Part shown: positions 63,717 to 64,000 of the stretch, one piece after another
How positions within the stretch are numbered: the first letter of the stretch is position 1
Layout: each line of letters opens with the position of its first letter
NCBI GenBank assembly: GCA_946555465.1
Contig: CAMNST010000013.1
Span: 1-64,000, forward strand
From: an uncultured Clostridia bacterium
Lineage (GTDB): Bacteria > Bacillota > Clostridia > Oscillospirales > Acutalibacteraceae
DNA length: 64,000 nt
Direction: 5' to 3'
The notes under the pieces: model-generated
Seen by the model: only the letters and a program-made list of their open reading frames with translations
The model's database searches: none
What the model was told of the DNA's origin: nothing
Translations under genes and position numbers: made by a program

Positions 63717-64000
63717 ATGTATATATTTATAGACAACAAAAGCGGTCAGCCTATATATGAACAGATTTATTCTCAGATAAAGCAGCAAATTATAAATGAA
63801 ACTTTAAAACAGGATGAAATGCTTCCGTCAATACGCAATCTTGCAAAGGATTTAAAAATAAGTGTTATCACCACCAAGCGTGCTTATGAAGAATTGGAAC
63901 GTGACGGATTTATATATACCGTGGCGGCAAAAGGCTGTTTTGTTGCGGCAAAAAATATTGAACTTCTGAAAGAAGAACAATTAAGAAAAATTGAAAAACA
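63717..64000 (+). CDS. GntR-family regulator, YtrA/YhcF type (3' end outside window)
   Basis: 94 complete codons in the window. The winged helix pattern is clear: GQPIYEQIYSQIKQQIINE, LPSIRNLAKDLKISVITTKRAYEELERDGFIYTVAAKGCFV. The early helix after the wing suggests the short YtrA subfamily that usually controls an adjacent ABC transporter, expected beyond the window. ATG 63717 is favoured over ATG 63714 by its distance from GAAAGGAGG. Confidence 0.92.
   Translation, partial: MYIFIDNKSGQPIYEQIYSQIKQQIINETLKQDEMLPSIRNLAKDLKISVITTKRAYEELERDGFIYTVAAKGCFVAAKNIELLKEEQLRKIEK

Noticed and set aside
1-64000. tRNA, rRNA, transposase or phage integrase genes
   Set aside because: No cloverleaf, rRNA-like stretch or recombinase motif was recognised by reading; a tRNAscan/Infernal run would be needed to exclude small RNAs fully.

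Overview
The window reads as chromosomal DNA from an AT-rich, endospore-lineage Gram-positive bacterium, most likely a gut Clostridia (Oscillospiraceae/Ruminococcus-like). The support is: a PolC-type replicase; the block pyrH-frr-uppS-cdsA-dxr-rseP-ispG-polC; sporulation genes yabP and yabQ in a spoVB-mazG-hup-rqcP-yabP-yabQ-divIC order; MurT/GatD lipid II amidation genes; host-glycan glycosidases (two GH38 mannosidases, one GH29 fucosidase); and secreted proteins with Cys-rich and half-dockerin modules. Species assignment is inference. No tRNA, rRNA, CRISPR array, transposase or integrase was seen. No gene-free stretch exceeds 300 bp.

Region by region. (1) 1-8.5 kb: a 5'-truncated GH38 alpha-mannosidase, a GH29 alpha-L-fucosidase, and a secreted GH25 muramidase with ten beta-type repeats, three of them as near-identical 468-bp double units. 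(2) 8.5-10.7 kb, minus strand: a small unknown gene behind a strong promoter and a roughly 165-190 nt structured leader ending in an intrinsic terminator; then a radical SAM protein and an inositol-monophosphatase-like gene. (3) 10.8-14.8 kb: murT-gatD and rpsB-tsf, the latter with a likely ribosomal-protein leader. (4) 14.8-25.4 kb, accessory: a small cassette (membrane protein, HIT protein, toxin-antitoxin pair) flanked by an exact 25-bp direct repeat of the tsf 3' end; a methyltransferase/NUDIX/SGNH/HAD/nucleoside phosphorylase operon; an acyltransferase; an XRE regulator; a Cof-type HAD; and an ATP-grasp plus opine-type dehydrogenase pair. (5) 25.4-28 kb: an LRR plus Cys-repeat surface protein. 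(6) 28-38 kb: the pyrH-to-polC block, with a PolC that lacks the usual inserted DnaQ-type exonuclease. (7) 38-44 kb: a histidine operon (fused hisZ-hisG, hisD, a ComEC-like MBL gene plus DUF3006, hisB, hisA, hisI, hisE) without hisC, hisH or hisF. (8) 44-51 kb: recJ, rel, dtd, an MBL hydrolase, hemZ. (9) 51-56 kb: a coiled-coil protein, then the spoVB-to-divIC cluster. (10) 56-64 kb: an RNA methyltransferase, then a phosphohexomutase/OYE/NifU-like/GH38/small membrane protein operon and the start of a GntR regulator.

The most unusual items are the structured leader at 8800-9020, the att-like repeat at tsf, the exonuclease-less PolC, the HisZ-HisG fusion, the expanding repeats of the muramidase, and the ATP-grasp/opine dehydrogenase pair.
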